From JBDWFY01 sp039976075 (GTDB taxonomy: Bacteria; Pseudomonadota; Alphaproteobacteria; Rhizobiales; Stappiaceae): a DNA stretch of 64,000 nucleotides. Below the pieces are notes generated by a model, which saw only the letters and a program-made list of their open reading frames with translations, had not been told where the DNA came from and made no database searches. How positions within the stretch are numbered: the stretch's first letter is position 1; every line of letters begins with the position of its first letter. Below are positions 24,168-33,385 of this stretch, in pieces. Made by a program: the position numbers and the translations under genes. The DNA is taken from positions 186,001 through 250,000 of the forward strand of contig JBDWFY010000016.1 of assembly GCA_039976075.1 (NCBI GenBank), given 5' to 3'.

Positions 24168-25370
24168 ATGCCAAAGTTGCCTGTAATTTCGCGCCGAAGC
24201 ATGAAGGCAATGTGTTTTATATTCGTATCCCTGCTTCCAATATCAGCAAGCGCCGCCTCACTGGACGCGTGCGTAAACGGAATTCGGAAATCAGCCATCG
24301 CCGCAGGGGTTTCTCCTGCAATTGCCAACAAAGCGCTCAGTAATGTCAGCTTTGACGAAAAGGCCGTCCGTTTTTCCAGAAGCCAACCGGAATACAAAAC
24401 CCCCATCTGGGACTATATGGCATTTCTGGTCGACAAGGAGCGTATCAAGACCGGCAAAGCCATGCTCCGCAAGCATAAGAAAGCGCTCAAATCTGTCGAA
24501 CGCAAATATGGCATCGACCGCTACACGATTGCGGCGCTCTGGGGAGTTGAGAGTGATTATGGCAATTTTCGCGGGGACTTCTTCATTCCCCATGCCCTGG
24601 CGAACATTTCCTGTTCAGGCCGACGCGCGAAGTTTTTTAAAAAAGAGCTGATCACGTCCCTCCTGCTGGTCTCAAACGGGCACATATCCCTCAATGACCT
24701 GCAAGGGTCCTGGGCCGGTGCGTTTGGCCAAACCCAGTTCATGCCCTCAACATACAAGCGCCTTGCGGTGGATCACGATAAAGACGGGCGTCGAGATCTC
24801 GTCAATTCCGTCCCCGATGCGCTTGCCTCGACGGCAAATTTTCTGAAAAAAGCGGGCTGGCAATCGAATATTCCCTGGGGCTATGAAGTCCGTCTTCCTA
24901 AGGGATATAACGGCCCGGTGGGACGGAAGAAAACCGCGAGCCTGAAGACCTGGGCGCAACGGGGTGTGAAACGAGTAGACGGCAAAAAACTCGGTGGTGG
25001 AACCAAAGCCGGTCTCTTGCTGCCAGCGGGCAAAAATGGCCCTGCATTTCTTGTGACGCGCAACTTCAACGCCCTTTACTCCTACAATGTTGCTGAGTCC
25101 TACGCCCTGGCGATATCCCACCTATCTGATCGCCTGAGAGGCGGTGGCGGATTTAAAGCCGGCTGGCCGACAAATGATCCTGGCTTGTCTCGCGCTCAGA
25201 GACTGAAGCTGCAAAAACTGCTCAACAAGAACGGTTTCAATATTGGTGAAGCAGATGGGCGTATCGGCCCAACCACCCGTGCCGGTATCAAAAAAGCGGA
25301 AGCGCATTATGGAATGCCGGTGACCGGCAGACCGGGTACCAAGATCTACAGGTCACTGGGCGGGCGGTGA
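24168..25370 (+). CDS. Lytic murein transglycosylase, MltB type, with peptidoglycan-binding domain
   Basis: The 400-residue product cleaves glycan strands of peptidoglycan with 1,6-anhydro ends. A signal peptide (core CFIFVSLLPI, cleavage near ASA) is followed by the SLT-2/MltB domain, with catalytic Glu128 in AALWGVESDYG and the GAFGQTQFMPSTYKRLAVDHDKDGRRDL region that is diagnostic of MltB. A PG-binding-1 domain occupies residues about 335-395 (LSRAQRLKLQKLLNKNGFNI...DGRIGPTTRAGIK). It is a soluble periplasmic form without lipobox. Flagellar rod insertion is one possible job since FlgJ here lacks a muramidase, but there is no direct evidence. Confidence 0.92.
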   Translation: MPKLPVISRRSMKAMCFIFVSLLPISASAASLDACVNGIRKSAIAAGVSPAIANKALSNVSFDEKAVRFSRSQPEYKTPIWDYMAFLVDKERIKTGKAMLRKHKKALKSVERKYGIDRYTIAALWGVESDYGNFRGDFFIPHALANISCSGRRAKFFKKELITSLLLVSNGHISLNDLQGSWAGAFGQTQFMPSTYKRLAVDHDKDGRRDLVNSVPDALASTANFLKKAGWQSNIPWGYEVRLPKGYNGPVGRKKTASLKTWAQRGVKRVDGKKLGGGTKAGLLLPAGKNGPAFLVTRNFNALYSYNVAESYALAISHLSDRLRGGGGFKAGWPTNDPGLSRAQRLKLQKLLNKNGFNIGEADGRIGPTTRAGIKKAEAHYGMPVTGRPGTKIYRSLGGR

Positions 25371-25401
25371 GGTACGGCTCGCTGGCACTCAGAAAGATGG
25401 G

Positions 25402-25437
25402 CAAAAAAATAACCCGCGACGCAATGCGTTCGCGGGT
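25402..25437 (-). terminator. Rho-independent terminator (small gene; possibly also MltB)
   Basis: ACCCGCGA (25412-25419) pairs with TCGCGGGT (25430-25437), with further pairing inside the loop. On the minus strand it is followed by TTATTTTTTT, a strong U tract, 90 bases past the stop of the 41-codon gene at 25528. It also lies 41 bases after the MltB stop and could stop that transcript weakly. Confidence 0.85.
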
Positions 25438-25527
25438 ACCTCAAATATCAAAAAGTTTCTAGAGACCTTGTTTTAGTCTGTGCCTTTGTCACCAGCGCGA
25501 ACAGTCCGTTCGGTGACAGGATCTGAA

Positions 25528-25653
25528 CTATTTTTTCGAATTCCGCGCCTCTAGGAACGAGCGATACAGGCGACTGGGCAACCAGGGCAAACGTGCGCGG
25601 TTAAAGCTCAAGCCATCGTCCAGAATCAACTGTCTTGCGATAAAGACATTCAT
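25528..25653 (-). CDS. Unrecognised 41-residue basic protein
   Basis: ATG 25653 has AAAGGAAATTGCC directly upstream, an excellent Shine-Dalgarno, and the frame runs 41 codons to TAG. The product begins MNVFIARQLILDDGLSFNRA and ends RSFLEARNSKK, with LPWLPSRLY between. It is basic, with a possible amphipathic C-terminal helix, and has no signal peptide or metal motif. It has its own promoter-like sequence (25703-25731) and a rho-independent terminator, which supports a real gene though the family is unknown. It is too short for most gene callers. Confidence 0.55.
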   Translation of the reverse strand: MNVFIARQLILDDGLSFNRARLPWLPSRLYRSFLEARNSKK

Positions 25654-26068
25654 GGCAATTTCCTTTGTTTTTCGTTGTTTTGCCTATTCTTTCAGTGCAA
25701 TAAATATAAGCGCACAGTGTGCACTTTTCAAGTGATACGAAAAACGATTCACATTCTGGCAAAATTTAGTTTTTTAAATCTCAATAAAATAAACTCAGAT
25801 CTGCGAATATTATTCGCAATCATTTGTATATCTCACATGACGCAAGGTTTTATTTCATGCACAAACCAATCATTAATAAATTCCATTTTTTTCACCATAA
25901 ACGGCAATGATTATTGAGTGACATTCAGAAGTAAAATCTCGAATATGGACAAGCTATTTCGCATTGCCAAAACGAGTCGGTTGCGGTTCTTCCACTGGAA
26001 TTCTCCTGAAAATCAATTGCACCAGACAGAACCGCGTCTTACATGACAGCGGCACTGGAGCGAACGAA
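25654..26068. other. A/T-rich intergenic region before ycjX
   Basis: The left end holds the leader and promoter of the minus-strand small gene. A 17-base palindrome, TGCGAATA-T-TATTCGCA, lies at 25802-25818. The rest is A/T-rich without a convincing gene. The right end is an in-frame upstream extension of ycjX that is unlikely to be translated. Confidence 0.6.
25703..25731 (-). promoter_or_regulatory. Sigma-70-like promoter with operator-like dyad for the 41-residue gene
   Basis: On the minus strand TTGAAA (opposite 25726-25731) and TATATT (opposite 25703-25708) are separated by exactly 17 bases. The spacer contains the dyad GCACA-n-TGTGC (25712-25722), a natural place for a repressor to block RNA polymerase. 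The predicted transcript start is about 40 bases before the ATG. Confidence 0.55.
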
Positions 26069-27562
26069 TTGATCAAATTGACCGGACTGACGGATGAGGC
26101 GCGTTTTGCGCTGGACAATGTCGCTGAAGCAGCGACATCGCTGACGACCCCCAACATCCGCCTTGGCGTAACTGGTCTGGCTCGAGCGGGAAAAACGGTA
26201 TTCATCAGCGCCCTGGTGCACAATCTCATTCACGGAGGTCGCCTGCCTTTGTTTGAATCTGCGGCATCCGGTCGTCTGGCACGCGCTTATCTCAAGCCGC
26301 AACCGGATGACGCTGTTCCGCGATTTGACTACGAGACTCACGTGGCTGCGTTGGTGGACGAGCGCATCTGGCCCTCGTCGACCCATCAGGTCGCTGAATT
26401 GCGGCTGACGATAGAGTTTGAGTCTGCATCCTATCTGGCGAGAAAGCTCGGCAGTGGTCGCATTCACTTGGATATTGTCGATTATCCTGGCGAGTGGCTG
26501 CTCGACTTACCCCTGCTTGGCAAAGATTTCAGAACATGGAGCCAGGAAGCCCTCGCACAATCTCACGACTCTGCGCGGGCAGGTCTGGCGGATAACTGGC
26601 ATAAAAGGCTGAATGAAACCGATCCGCTCGCAGAAGCAGATGAAGTGATTGCCAAACAGCTCGCCGCCGAATTTACGGATTATCTGCGGGCCTGCCGGGC
26701 AGACGATCGCGCATTGTCCATGCTGCCTCCGGGACGGTTCCTGATGCCTGGCGACATGGCCGGTTCCCCTGCATTGACGTTTGCACCTCTTAGTATCGAC
26801 CCGTCGGTTCGATTGCCGAAGAACTCTCTGGGTGCTCTGCTGGAACGTCGTTTCGAAGCCTATAAAAAACATGTCATTCGCCCGTTCTTCAGAGACCATT
26901 TTGCCCGACTGGATCGTCAAATCGTACTGGTGGACGTCATGGCCGCTCTGAATGCCGGTCCGGGTGCCTTGCGTGATCTTGAAGCAGCCCTGACGGAGAT
27001 CCTACAAAGTTTCCGACCCGGGAAGCGCTCCTGGTTGTCCTCCATCCTAACTCGCAGAGTGGACCGTCTGCTATTTGCTGCAACAAAAGCCGATCACCTG
27101 CATCAAAGCGGTCATGATCGCCTTGAACAACTTCTGGGACGCCTTGTCGGACGTGCAATCGAGCGGGCCTCGTTTGCCGGTGCGCAGGTCGATGTGCTGG
27201 CGCTGGCAGCAGTGCGGGCCACACGAGAAGCAATGATTTCAAGAAACGGTGAGAAATTACCGGCCATTTTGGGGACCCCGCTCAAAGGGGAGACAGTGAA
27301 CGGCGAGAAATTTGACGGCGAAAGTGAAATTGCGATGTTTCCCGGCGACTTGCCCGAAAATTCAGAAGCCCTGTTTGGCAACGGCAAACCAATCGACGGA
27401 TATGGCGCGGAAGGTTCCGACGACTTTGTCGATAATCCGCTCCGCTTTGTCCGTTTTCGCCCGCCCCGTCTTGAACATACCGCAGAGGGGATGACCCTGT
27501 CATTGCCTCACATTCGCCTGGACAGAGCCCTGCAATTTCTTATCGGAGATCGGCTCGCATGA
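26069..27562 (+). CDS. ycjX: YcjX-family P-loop protein
   Basis: YcjX (DUF463) proteins are dynamin-like P-loop NTPases induced with phage-shock genes in E. coli and widespread in Alphaproteobacteria. Walker A is GLARAGKT (residues 36-43), then ALVHNL, VDYPGEWLLDLPLLGKDF (G3-like, DYPGEW is family-specific), and later LLFAATKADHLHQ (G4-like TKAD). The TTG at 26069 with GGAG eight bases upstream gives 497 residues; an upstream TTG at 25964 would add 35 residues unlike the family. The stop overlaps the next ATG (ATGA), so the two are coupled. Confidence 0.85.
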   Translation: MIKLTGLTDEARFALDNVAEAATSLTTPNIRLGVTGLARAGKTVFISALVHNLIHGGRLPLFESAASGRLARAYLKPQPDDAVPRFDYETHVAALVDERIWPSSTHQVAELRLTIEFESASYLARKLGSGRIHLDIVDYPGEWLLDLPLLGKDFRTWSQEALAQSHDSARAGLADNWHKRLNETDPLAEADEVIAKQLAAEFTDYLRACRADDRALSMLPPGRFLMPGDMAGSPALTFAPLSIDPSVRLPKNSLGALLERRFEAYKKHVIRPFFRDHFARLDRQIVLVDVMAALNAGPGALRDLEAALTEILQSFRPGKRSWLSSILTRRVDRLLFAATKADHLHQSGHDRLEQLLGRLVGRAIERASFAGAQVDVLALAAVRATREAMISRNGEKLPAILGTPLKGETVNGEKFDGESEIAMFPGDLPENSEALFGNGKPIDGYGAEGSDDFVDNPLRFVRFRPPRLEHTAEGMTLSLPHIRLDRALQFLIGDRLA

Positions 27563-28653
27563 ACAAAAACAAAAGCAAAACCGGTCAATCTGATACCCCG
27601 GCGTCCCGGCGTCCGGCAGCCTTTCGGCTTGACGATAGAGACGTCATTCTGGCAACCGGTGTTTCCGACAATCAGACTTCCGGCGGGGGGAAAACAACTG
27701 TCGTACCGGCTATTGAACCGGCACTGGAAGGAGATCCGGCGGCCGAGACAATCGCGCCTGTTAGCAACGGCCTGCGATGGGGCCGCTTTTTATGGATTGG
27801 CCTGGGTGGACTCGTTTCGCTGGCGTTTGGATTGGCGATCGATCAACTGATCCGTGATCTGTTCGCAAGAACCGATTGGCTTGGCTGGGCTGGGCTTGGT
27901 CTGGTCGGGCTTGCCGGCATTGGCCTGGTTGGATTGATCATTCGTGAATTATACGGATTGGCCCGGCTTGCAAAAATCGACCGATTGCGCGGAAAATTCG
28001 AAGTTGCCGCGGAGAAAGATGACGCCGGCGCAGCCAAGGGTGCGATCCGCGAGTTGACGAGTTTGTATCAGGACCGCCCGGAAACCGCCAAAGGTCGGGC
28101 AGCGCTGGCCGCTCATGAAGGGGAGATCATCGATGGACGCGATTTGGTCTCTCTTGCTGAGCGGGATTTGCTCTTGCCGCTTGATGCCAAGGCGCGCAGG
28201 CTGGTTCTTGAGAGCGCCAAGCGCGTTTCCGTTGTAACGGCCGTAAGTCCGCGAGCCATAGTCGATCTGCTATTCGTTCTCGTATCCAATCTGCGCCTGC
28301 TTCGCCAGTTATCGGCGCTTTATGGTGGAAGGCCTGGAACGCTTGGTTTCATTCGCCTTTTGCGGCAGGTGATAACACATCTGGCGATCACTGGCGGCAT
28401 GGCTGCCGGAGACAGTTTATTGCAACAGTTTCTCGGACAGGGGCTCGCAGCACGCCTGTCCGCTCGGCTTGGTGAAGGTGTCGTCAATGGTCTTCTGACG
28501 AGTCGCGTCGGCCTCTCGGCCATCGATGTGTGTCGCCCCTGCCCGTTCATCGGAACCAGCCCACCCCGGTTGAGTGATTTCATGAGCGAACTGATGCGAT
28601 CCTCAGAGCAGATTGAAGACAGCTCCAAAGCGCCGTCGGCGCGCAAAAAATAG
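27559..28653 (+). CDS. DUF697/YcjF-family membrane protein
   Basis: This 364-residue inner-membrane protein belongs with YcjF-type (DUF697) partners of YcjX, and its start overlaps the ycjX stop by ATGA. About 80 polar residues precede two transmembrane helices (residues about 72-95 and 101-128; WAGLGLVGLAGIGLVGLI). A third hydrophobic Gly-rich region, LGFIRLLRQVITHLAITGGMAAGD, is near residue 260-290. The cytoplasmic middle part is helical. The pair is thought to respond to membrane stress, but its biochemical role is not established. Confidence 0.82.
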   Translation: MNKNKSKTGQSDTPASRRPAAFRLDDRDVILATGVSDNQTSGGGKTTVVPAIEPALEGDPAAETIAPVSNGLRWGRFLWIGLGGLVSLAFGLAIDQLIRDLFARTDWLGWAGLGLVGLAGIGLVGLIIRELYGLARLAKIDRLRGKFEVAAEKDDAGAAKGAIRELTSLYQDRPETAKGRAALAAHEGEIIDGRDLVSLAERDLLLPLDAKARRLVLESAKRVSVVTAVSPRAIVDLLFVLVSNLRLLRQLSALYGGRPGTLGFIRLLRQVITHLAITGGMAAGDSLLQQFLGQGLAARLSARLGEGVVNGLLTSRVGLSAIDVCRPCPFIGTSPPRLSDFMSELMRSSEQIEDSSKAPSARKK

Positions 28654-28747
28654 CAATTCATGCCTGGAGCAATCGTTGAATTGAAAGACCCGACAATATC
28701 CATGATAGTGTCCTCTTCCAACATGTTTGAAAGCATCAGGCTTAGGT

Positions 28748-29923
28748 ATGTTCGTCAATTTTTTCCATGAGCTGAAACAGGCCGGTCTTCCGGTTTCTCT
28801 CCGTGAATACCTGACTCTGATGCAGGGAATGGAAGCCGACCTCGCCGACAAGAAGATTGAAGATTTCTACTACCTTGCACGTCTCTCCCTGGTGAAGGAC
28901 GAATCCAATCTCGACAAATTTGACCGGGTGTTCGGGCATGTCTTTAAAGGATTGGAATTCTCCGCAGATACTGAGGATACGGTGATACCGCAGGAGTGGC
29001 TCCAAAAGCTGACGGAGAAATACCTCAGCGAAGAAGAAAAAGCGGAAATCGAAGCCCTCGGTGGTTGGGAAAAACTGATGGAGACGCTTCAAAAACGGCT
29101 TGAGGAACAAAAGGAAAGGCATCAGGGCGGGAACAAATGGATAGGAACGGCCGGAACTTCCCCATTCGGCGCCTACGGCTACAATCCCGAGGGCGTTCGC
29201 ATCGGACAAAAGGAAAGCCGGCACAGACGTGCAGTGAAAGTCTGGGACAAACGTGAATTTCGCGATCTGGATGATCAGATCGATCTGGGGACACGCAATA
29301 TAAAAGTTGCCCTCAAAAGATTGCGACAGTTTGCCAGAACCGGAACGCCGGATGAATTGGACCTGGATGACACAATCCATTCAACTGCCAAGCGAGGATA
29401 TCTTGACCTAAAAATGCGTCCCGAGAAACACAACACCGTCAAAGTGCTCTTGTTTTTCGATATTGGCGGGTCGATGGATGATCATATCCGCATTTGTGAA
29501 GAACTGTTCTCCGCCGCCCGGTCTGAGTTCAAGGTTATGGAGCATTTCTACTTTCACAATTGTCTTTATGAGTATGTTTGGAAAAACAATCAGCGCCGCC
29601 ACACTGAACGGCTGAACACCTGGGATGTACTGCACAAGTACCCCTCAGATTACAAAATAGTCTTTGTCGGTGACGCTTCAATGAGCCCTTATGAAGTGTC
29701 CTATCCCGGCGGTTCCGTGGAACACTGGAATGAAGAAGCCGGTTCGGTATGGATGCAGCGTGTGGTCGATATTTACAAAAATACGATTTGGCTCAATCCG
29801 GTCCCCGAAAAGTACTGGGGATACACGCATTCCATTGAGATGATGCGTCAATTGACGCAAGATCGCATGTTCCCGCTGACCCTTGATGGCATAAACCGTG
29901 CGATGACAGCTCTTAGTCACTGA
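28748..29923 (+). CDS. VWA domain protein, CoxE-like
   Basis: The 391-residue product starts MFVNFFHELKQAGLPVSLREYLTLMQG, the N-terminus seen in CoxE-like VWA proteins paired with MoxR ATPases. The VWA domain begins with VLLFFDIGGSMDDHIRICEELFSAA, whose metal-site motif is DxGxS rather than DxSxS, usual for this subfamily, and continues through GDASMSPYE and the C-terminal TIWLNPVPEKYWGYTHS. It probably works with the MoxR ATPase at 20208. A TTG 21 bases upstream is an alternative start; neither has a strong Shine-Dalgarno. Confidence 0.85.
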   Translation: MFVNFFHELKQAGLPVSLREYLTLMQGMEADLADKKIEDFYYLARLSLVKDESNLDKFDRVFGHVFKGLEFSADTEDTVIPQEWLQKLTEKYLSEEEKAEIEALGGWEKLMETLQKRLEEQKERHQGGNKWIGTAGTSPFGAYGYNPEGVRIGQKESRHRRAVKVWDKREFRDLDDQIDLGTRNIKVALKRLRQFARTGTPDELDLDDTIHSTAKRGYLDLKMRPEKHNTVKVLLFFDIGGSMDDHIRICEELFSAARSEFKVMEHFYFHNCLYEYVWKNNQRRHTERLNTWDVLHKYPSDYKIVFVGDASMSPYEVSYPGGSVEHWNEEAGSVWMQRVVDIYKNTIWLNPVPEKYWGYTHSIEMMRQLTQDRMFPLTLDGINRAMTALSH

Positions 29924-29957
29924 CCCCCAATTGGCAGAATTTAGAAGCCGTACACCC

Positions 29958-30566
29958 CTAAGGGAACGAAATGTCTTCCCCTACCGCACTGACCAGATCG
30001 TCGATGGTCGTCCGTTCATCTACTGCAACGGATTGAAGCTGATGCTTCTGTACATCTGCCATGACCCATCGATTGAATGCGAGCGCTCTTCGAATAAAAT
30101 TATCGATGAGCACCCGTCCTTCTTCTGAGGCCGAGGAATATCGGCTTTCCTGTCGAATTCGGTTTTCCAGCAGAGAGTCCGATGCCGTAAGCCAGATCAC
30201 AGCGACCTTGTCTGCAGAATAGCCGGCAAAGTTTTCAGGAAGAATTGCCGAGCCTTCGATCACGCAGCCTTCTTGCGTCAGACTTCCTTCAAGGTGTGTT
30301 TCGATCCGGTCTTCGATGGTCGGCCACAATGAACGGTAATGCGCGATGACGGAGTGCATCCGTTCCTCTGTACTCAATGTCGAATAATGTTCAACCACAT
30401 GCGCAGGCACACTGTTGGAACCGGAAGGCCAGGGTCTGCCGGGGTGGCGGGCCAGCATGTCGGTGGAGATGTATGTCCAGCCGGTTCTCGCCCTAACCGC
30501 TTGAGCAAGAAAAGACTTTCCTGTGTGGGATGTTCCGCCGATTAATAACACCGACTTTTCATTCAT
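29958..30566 (-). CDS. P-loop kinase-like protein
   Basis: The 202-residue product has a Walker A near its start (GGTSHTGKS, residues 10-18) followed by FLAQAVRARTGWTYISTDMLAR, the layout of small-molecule kinases such as 2-phosphoglycerate kinase or shikimate-type kinases. Later, VAVIWLTASDSLLENRIRQESRY resembles the lid region with a basic pair. Substrate unknown. No neighbour gives a pathway; it is flanked by the VWA gene (convergent) and a universal stress protein on the same strand 79 bases away. Confidence 0.6.
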   Translation of the reverse strand: MNEKSVLLIGGTSHTGKSFLAQAVRARTGWTYISTDMLARHPGRPWPSGSNSVPAHVVEHYSTLSTEERMHSVIAHYRSLWPTIEDRIETHLEGSLTQEGCVIEGSAILPENFAGYSADKVAVIWLTASDSLLENRIRQESRYSSASEEGRVLIDNFIRRALAFNRWVMADVQKHQLQSVAVDERTTIDDLVSAVGEDISFP

Positions 30567-30645
30567 CGGTACATTCCTCAGCCACCGTCACAGTATCCAC
30601 GGCAATTATAGCACCTGTCAGACCCGGTGCCGGACCACGCTGTGA

Positions 30646-31083
30646 TCACAAGTCCCCCTCTTCACGCAGCACCAGAACCGAGCATCTTGCGTGACGGACA
30701 ATATTTGCGGCGTTTGACCCCAGAAAATAAGTTGCCACACCCGGTCGATGCGAATTGAGCATGATGAGGTCGGCCTTGATCGCTTCCGCTTCTTCCATCA
30801 CCTCGGTATAAACCGCACCAGAGCGCACGTTACTCGTCAATTTCCCTTCGGGAACCTCAAGCCGGGAGGCAATTCCTGCCAGTTGTTCGCTCGCTTCCTC
30901 AACTGCCTTTTCATCATAATCAGCGGGAAGAAATTCTGTCACGTAACCCTGGACATAAGCCCGGACGGCTACGAGGTGCAGGCGCGCACCATAGTCGTGC
31001 GACATGCGAATGGCTTTCTCAAGCGCTGGATTTGCGAATTCTGGCTCGGCAGGATCGATCGGAACGAGAATGGTCTTGAACAT
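30646..31083 (-). CDS. Universal stress protein (UspA family)
   Basis: The 145-residue protein is a single Usp domain: FKTILVPIDPAEPEFANPALEKAI at the start, DLIMLNSHRPG and FLGSNAANIVRHARCSVLVLRE at the end, which form the nucleotide-binding loop of the ATP-binding Usp class. ATG 31083 fits the family start; a strong GGGAGG lies 13 bases upstream and could instead serve a TTG three codons earlier. Expected to be cytoplasmic and induced under stress or growth arrest. Confidence 0.88.
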   Translation of the reverse strand: MFKTILVPIDPAEPEFANPALEKAIRMSHDYGARLHLVAVRAYVQGYVTEFLPADYDEKAVEEASEQLAGIASRLEVPEGKLTSNVRSGAVYTEVMEEAEAIKADLIMLNSHRPGVATYFLGSNAANIVRHARCSVLVLREEGDL

Positions 31084-31261
31084 GACTTTCAAATTACCTC
31101 CCTGTCGGAAAACACTCAATTGGAAGACGGCGTTACCCGGTGTTTTGAAGCGCTAGGATGGTCAAGATACGCGCCGTCGAAGATAGCCGATAGTTCGCTC
31201 TTTCTTCTCAATATACAGATAAAAAGACGCGTAAAAATTGATTTAATGCAAACTATCAACG

Positions 31262-32113
31262 TCAAGATTTGTCGGCAATATACTGGCCAGGTGTGGTCCC
31301 GAAGGCTTTTCTGAATGATGCGATAAAAGCGCTTGTCCCCTCATAGCCAAGATCGTGGGCGATATCTCCGACCCTGCGCCCAGCCGAAAGAAACTCCAAC
31401 GCCCGGAATAATTTGGCCTGACGGCACCAGGAGCGATAACTGACGCCGGTCTCAGCAAGAAACTTGCGTTCAAACGTACGCTGCGACAAGGCCGCCTCTG
31501 CCGCTGCCATCGACAAGGTCGGTGCTTCCGCAGGACGGGAAATCAGCTGTTGGGCAATCTTTCGCAATTTCGCATCTTTCGGCATGGTCAGATGAAGAGG
31601 TGCGGCGGGAAGGCTGGTGATCTGATCAGCGATCACCTTGGCAATGCGCCCGAACATACCCTTGGCATCATAGTCTCGCGGCGAGCTCATCAAGAAGAGG
31701 ATTAATTCTCGCAGCAAGGGTGTCACTCTGATCACGGTCACCCGTTCGGGTAGGGTCGAAGAAAAATTCTGCGAAAAATAGAGGGTTCGAAATTCGGTTT
31801 TGATCGGAAAATCGTTGGCATGATTGACCGTTGGTGGAATCCATATTGCCATTTGCGGAGGAGCAACAAATGTCCCGTCATCCGTGGTTGTGACCAGAGA
31901 GCCGCTGATGATGTGTAGCAATTGACCAAGGTCGTGTTGATGGGCTTCGCTGATGCGACCGGCCTCAATGTCCATTGCATAAGCGATCACAGGACTTCCC
32001 GTGTCGAGATCAGGTTCGAGAAAAACTTCTGGATGAACAGACATCAGGTACCGGTTACTCCATTGAACACTTTGGCGACTAAGATACATTTTTTGGCATA
32101 TTAGCGCTAACAT
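31262..32113 (-). CDS. AraC-family transcriptional regulator
   Basis: The 283-residue protein has an N-terminal cupin-like ligand domain (EAHQHDLGQLLHIISGSLVTTTDDGT, IWIPPTVNHANDF) and a C-terminal AraC DNA-binding domain with two HTH units (LSMAAAEAALSQRTFERKFLAETG and VGDIAHDLGYEGTSAFIASFRKAFGTTPGQY). The ATG at 32113 has TAAGG at ideal spacing; ATG 32044 is an alternative. It is divergent from an MFS transporter gene only 57 bases away, so it very probably controls that transporter. Confidence 0.87.
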   Translation of the reverse strand: MLALICQKMYLSRQSVQWSNRYLMSVHPEVFLEPDLDTGSPVIAYAMDIEAGRISEAHQHDLGQLLHIISGSLVTTTDDGTFVAPPQMAIWIPPTVNHANDFPIKTEFRTLYFSQNFSSTLPERVTVIRVTPLLRELILFLMSSPRDYDAKGMFGRIAKVIADQITSLPAAPLHLTMPKDAKLRKIAQQLISRPAEAPTLSMAAAEAALSQRTFERKFLAETGVSYRSWCRQAKLFRALEFLSAGRRVGDIAHDLGYEGTSAFIASFRKAFGTTPGQYIADKS

Positions 32114-32170
32114 GCACCTTACCATCTCCGCTATGCCAATCAATCAACTGACACGGTGCTGGCTTCATTT

Positions 32171-33385
32171 ATGTTCAAAGATCTCAAACACCCTCAATAT
32201 GGCTGGCGCTCGCCAGCGATCATGCTGATGGTGATGACAGCTGCAACCCAGCTTGCCTTTGCTTCATGGGTGAACCTGTCAAACAATTTCGCTGTTCAGG
32301 CTTTGGATTTCACCGGCAAGGAAATAGGGATCCAGCAGTCGATCCGTGAAATACCCGGGTTTTTGGCCTTCACGACGATTTACTTCCTTCTGTTTTTGCG
32401 GGAGCAAACATTTGCACTGATTTCGCTTGCCGTCCTGGGCATCGGTGTTGCCGTTACTGGGTACTTCCCGTCTACCTGGGGCTTTTATGCGACGACACTT
32501 ATAATGTCAGTCGGATTTCACTACTATGAGACGGTAAACCAGTCTCTGACGCTGCAATGGCTTCCCAAAGACCGCGCCGCCTCAATTATGGGACGGATAA
32601 TCTCGGTCGCCGCATTCAGCCAGTTGGTAGCGTACGGAATTATTCTGGTTTCCTGGAAAACGTTCAATCTATCATTTGAAATGGTCTTTGCCACGGCCGG
32701 GGTTCTGGCGCTTGTAATTGTTGGCGTCCTTGTCTTTGCCTTCCCTCACTACCGGGAAGAAGTGCCGCAGCACAAAAAGCTTTTGCTGCGAAAACGCTAC
32801 TGGCTCTATTACGCACTGACATTCATGGCGGGTGCCAGACGACAGATCTTCATCGTATTTGCAGCATTTCTGATGGTCGAGCGATTTGGTTATGATGTCC
32901 ATGAGGTGGCCGGACTGTTCCTCCTCAATGGCGCCATCAACATGTATCTGGCCCCGAAAATCGGCAATCTGATTGGACGCATCGGCGAACGCCGCGCATT
33001 GATGCTGGAATATGCCGGACTCGTGATTGTGTTCACCTCTTATGCTTTTGTTACAGCCCCGTGGCTGGCCGCAGCACTATACGTCGTCGACAACGTCTTT
33101 TTCGCCATGGCAATCGCAATGAAGACCTATTTTCAGAAAATTGCCGACCCGGCAGACATGGCGCCCACCGCAGGCGTGGCCTTCACGATCAACCATATAG
33201 CAGCCATTTTTATACCCGCCCTCTTTGGGTTGATCTGGCTGGTTTCTCCCACTTTGGTGTTTCTGCTGGGAGCCGTCATGGCCATCTTGTCGTTTCTTCT
33301 TGCCATTCTCATTCCCCGTCATCCTCACGAAGGAAACGAAGTTGCCTTTCCCTGGCAGCAAGCGCGGCCGGCTCCGGCCGAATGA
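32171..33385 (+). CDS. MFS transporter
   Basis: The 404-residue product is a twelve-helix major facilitator: hydrophobic helices recur across the length with a central basic loop (RKRYWLYYALTF after residue about 200). The MFS loop motif is degenerate (NLIGRIGERRALMLEY resembles the second-half motif A). It is divergently transcribed from an AraC regulator. The substrate is unknown; efflux or uptake of the AraC ligand is likely. A GTG five codons upstream is an alternative start. Confidence 0.85.
   Translation: MFKDLKHPQYGWRSPAIMLMVMTAATQLAFASWVNLSNNFAVQALDFTGKEIGIQQSIREIPGFLAFTTIYFLLFLREQTFALISLAVLGIGVAVTGYFPSTWGFYATTLIMSVGFHYYETVNQSLTLQWLPKDRAASIMGRIISVAAFSQLVAYGIILVSWKTFNLSFEMVFATAGVLALVIVGVLVFAFPHYREEVPQHKKLLLRKRYWLYYALTFMAGARRQIFIVFAAFLMVERFGYDVHEVAGLFLLNGAINMYLAPKIGNLIGRIGERRALMLEYAGLVIVFTSYAFVTAPWLAAALYVVDNVFFAMAIAMKTYFQKIADPADMAPTAGVAFTINHIAAIFIPALFGLIWLVSPTLVFLLGAVMAILSFLLAILIPRHPHEGNEVAFPWQQARPAPAE

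Noticed and set aside
25675..25917. 80-codon plus-strand frame in the A/T-rich gap before ycjX
   Set aside because: Phe/Ile/Asn-rich product typical of A/T-rich non-coding DNA; overlaps the promoter of the minus-strand small gene.
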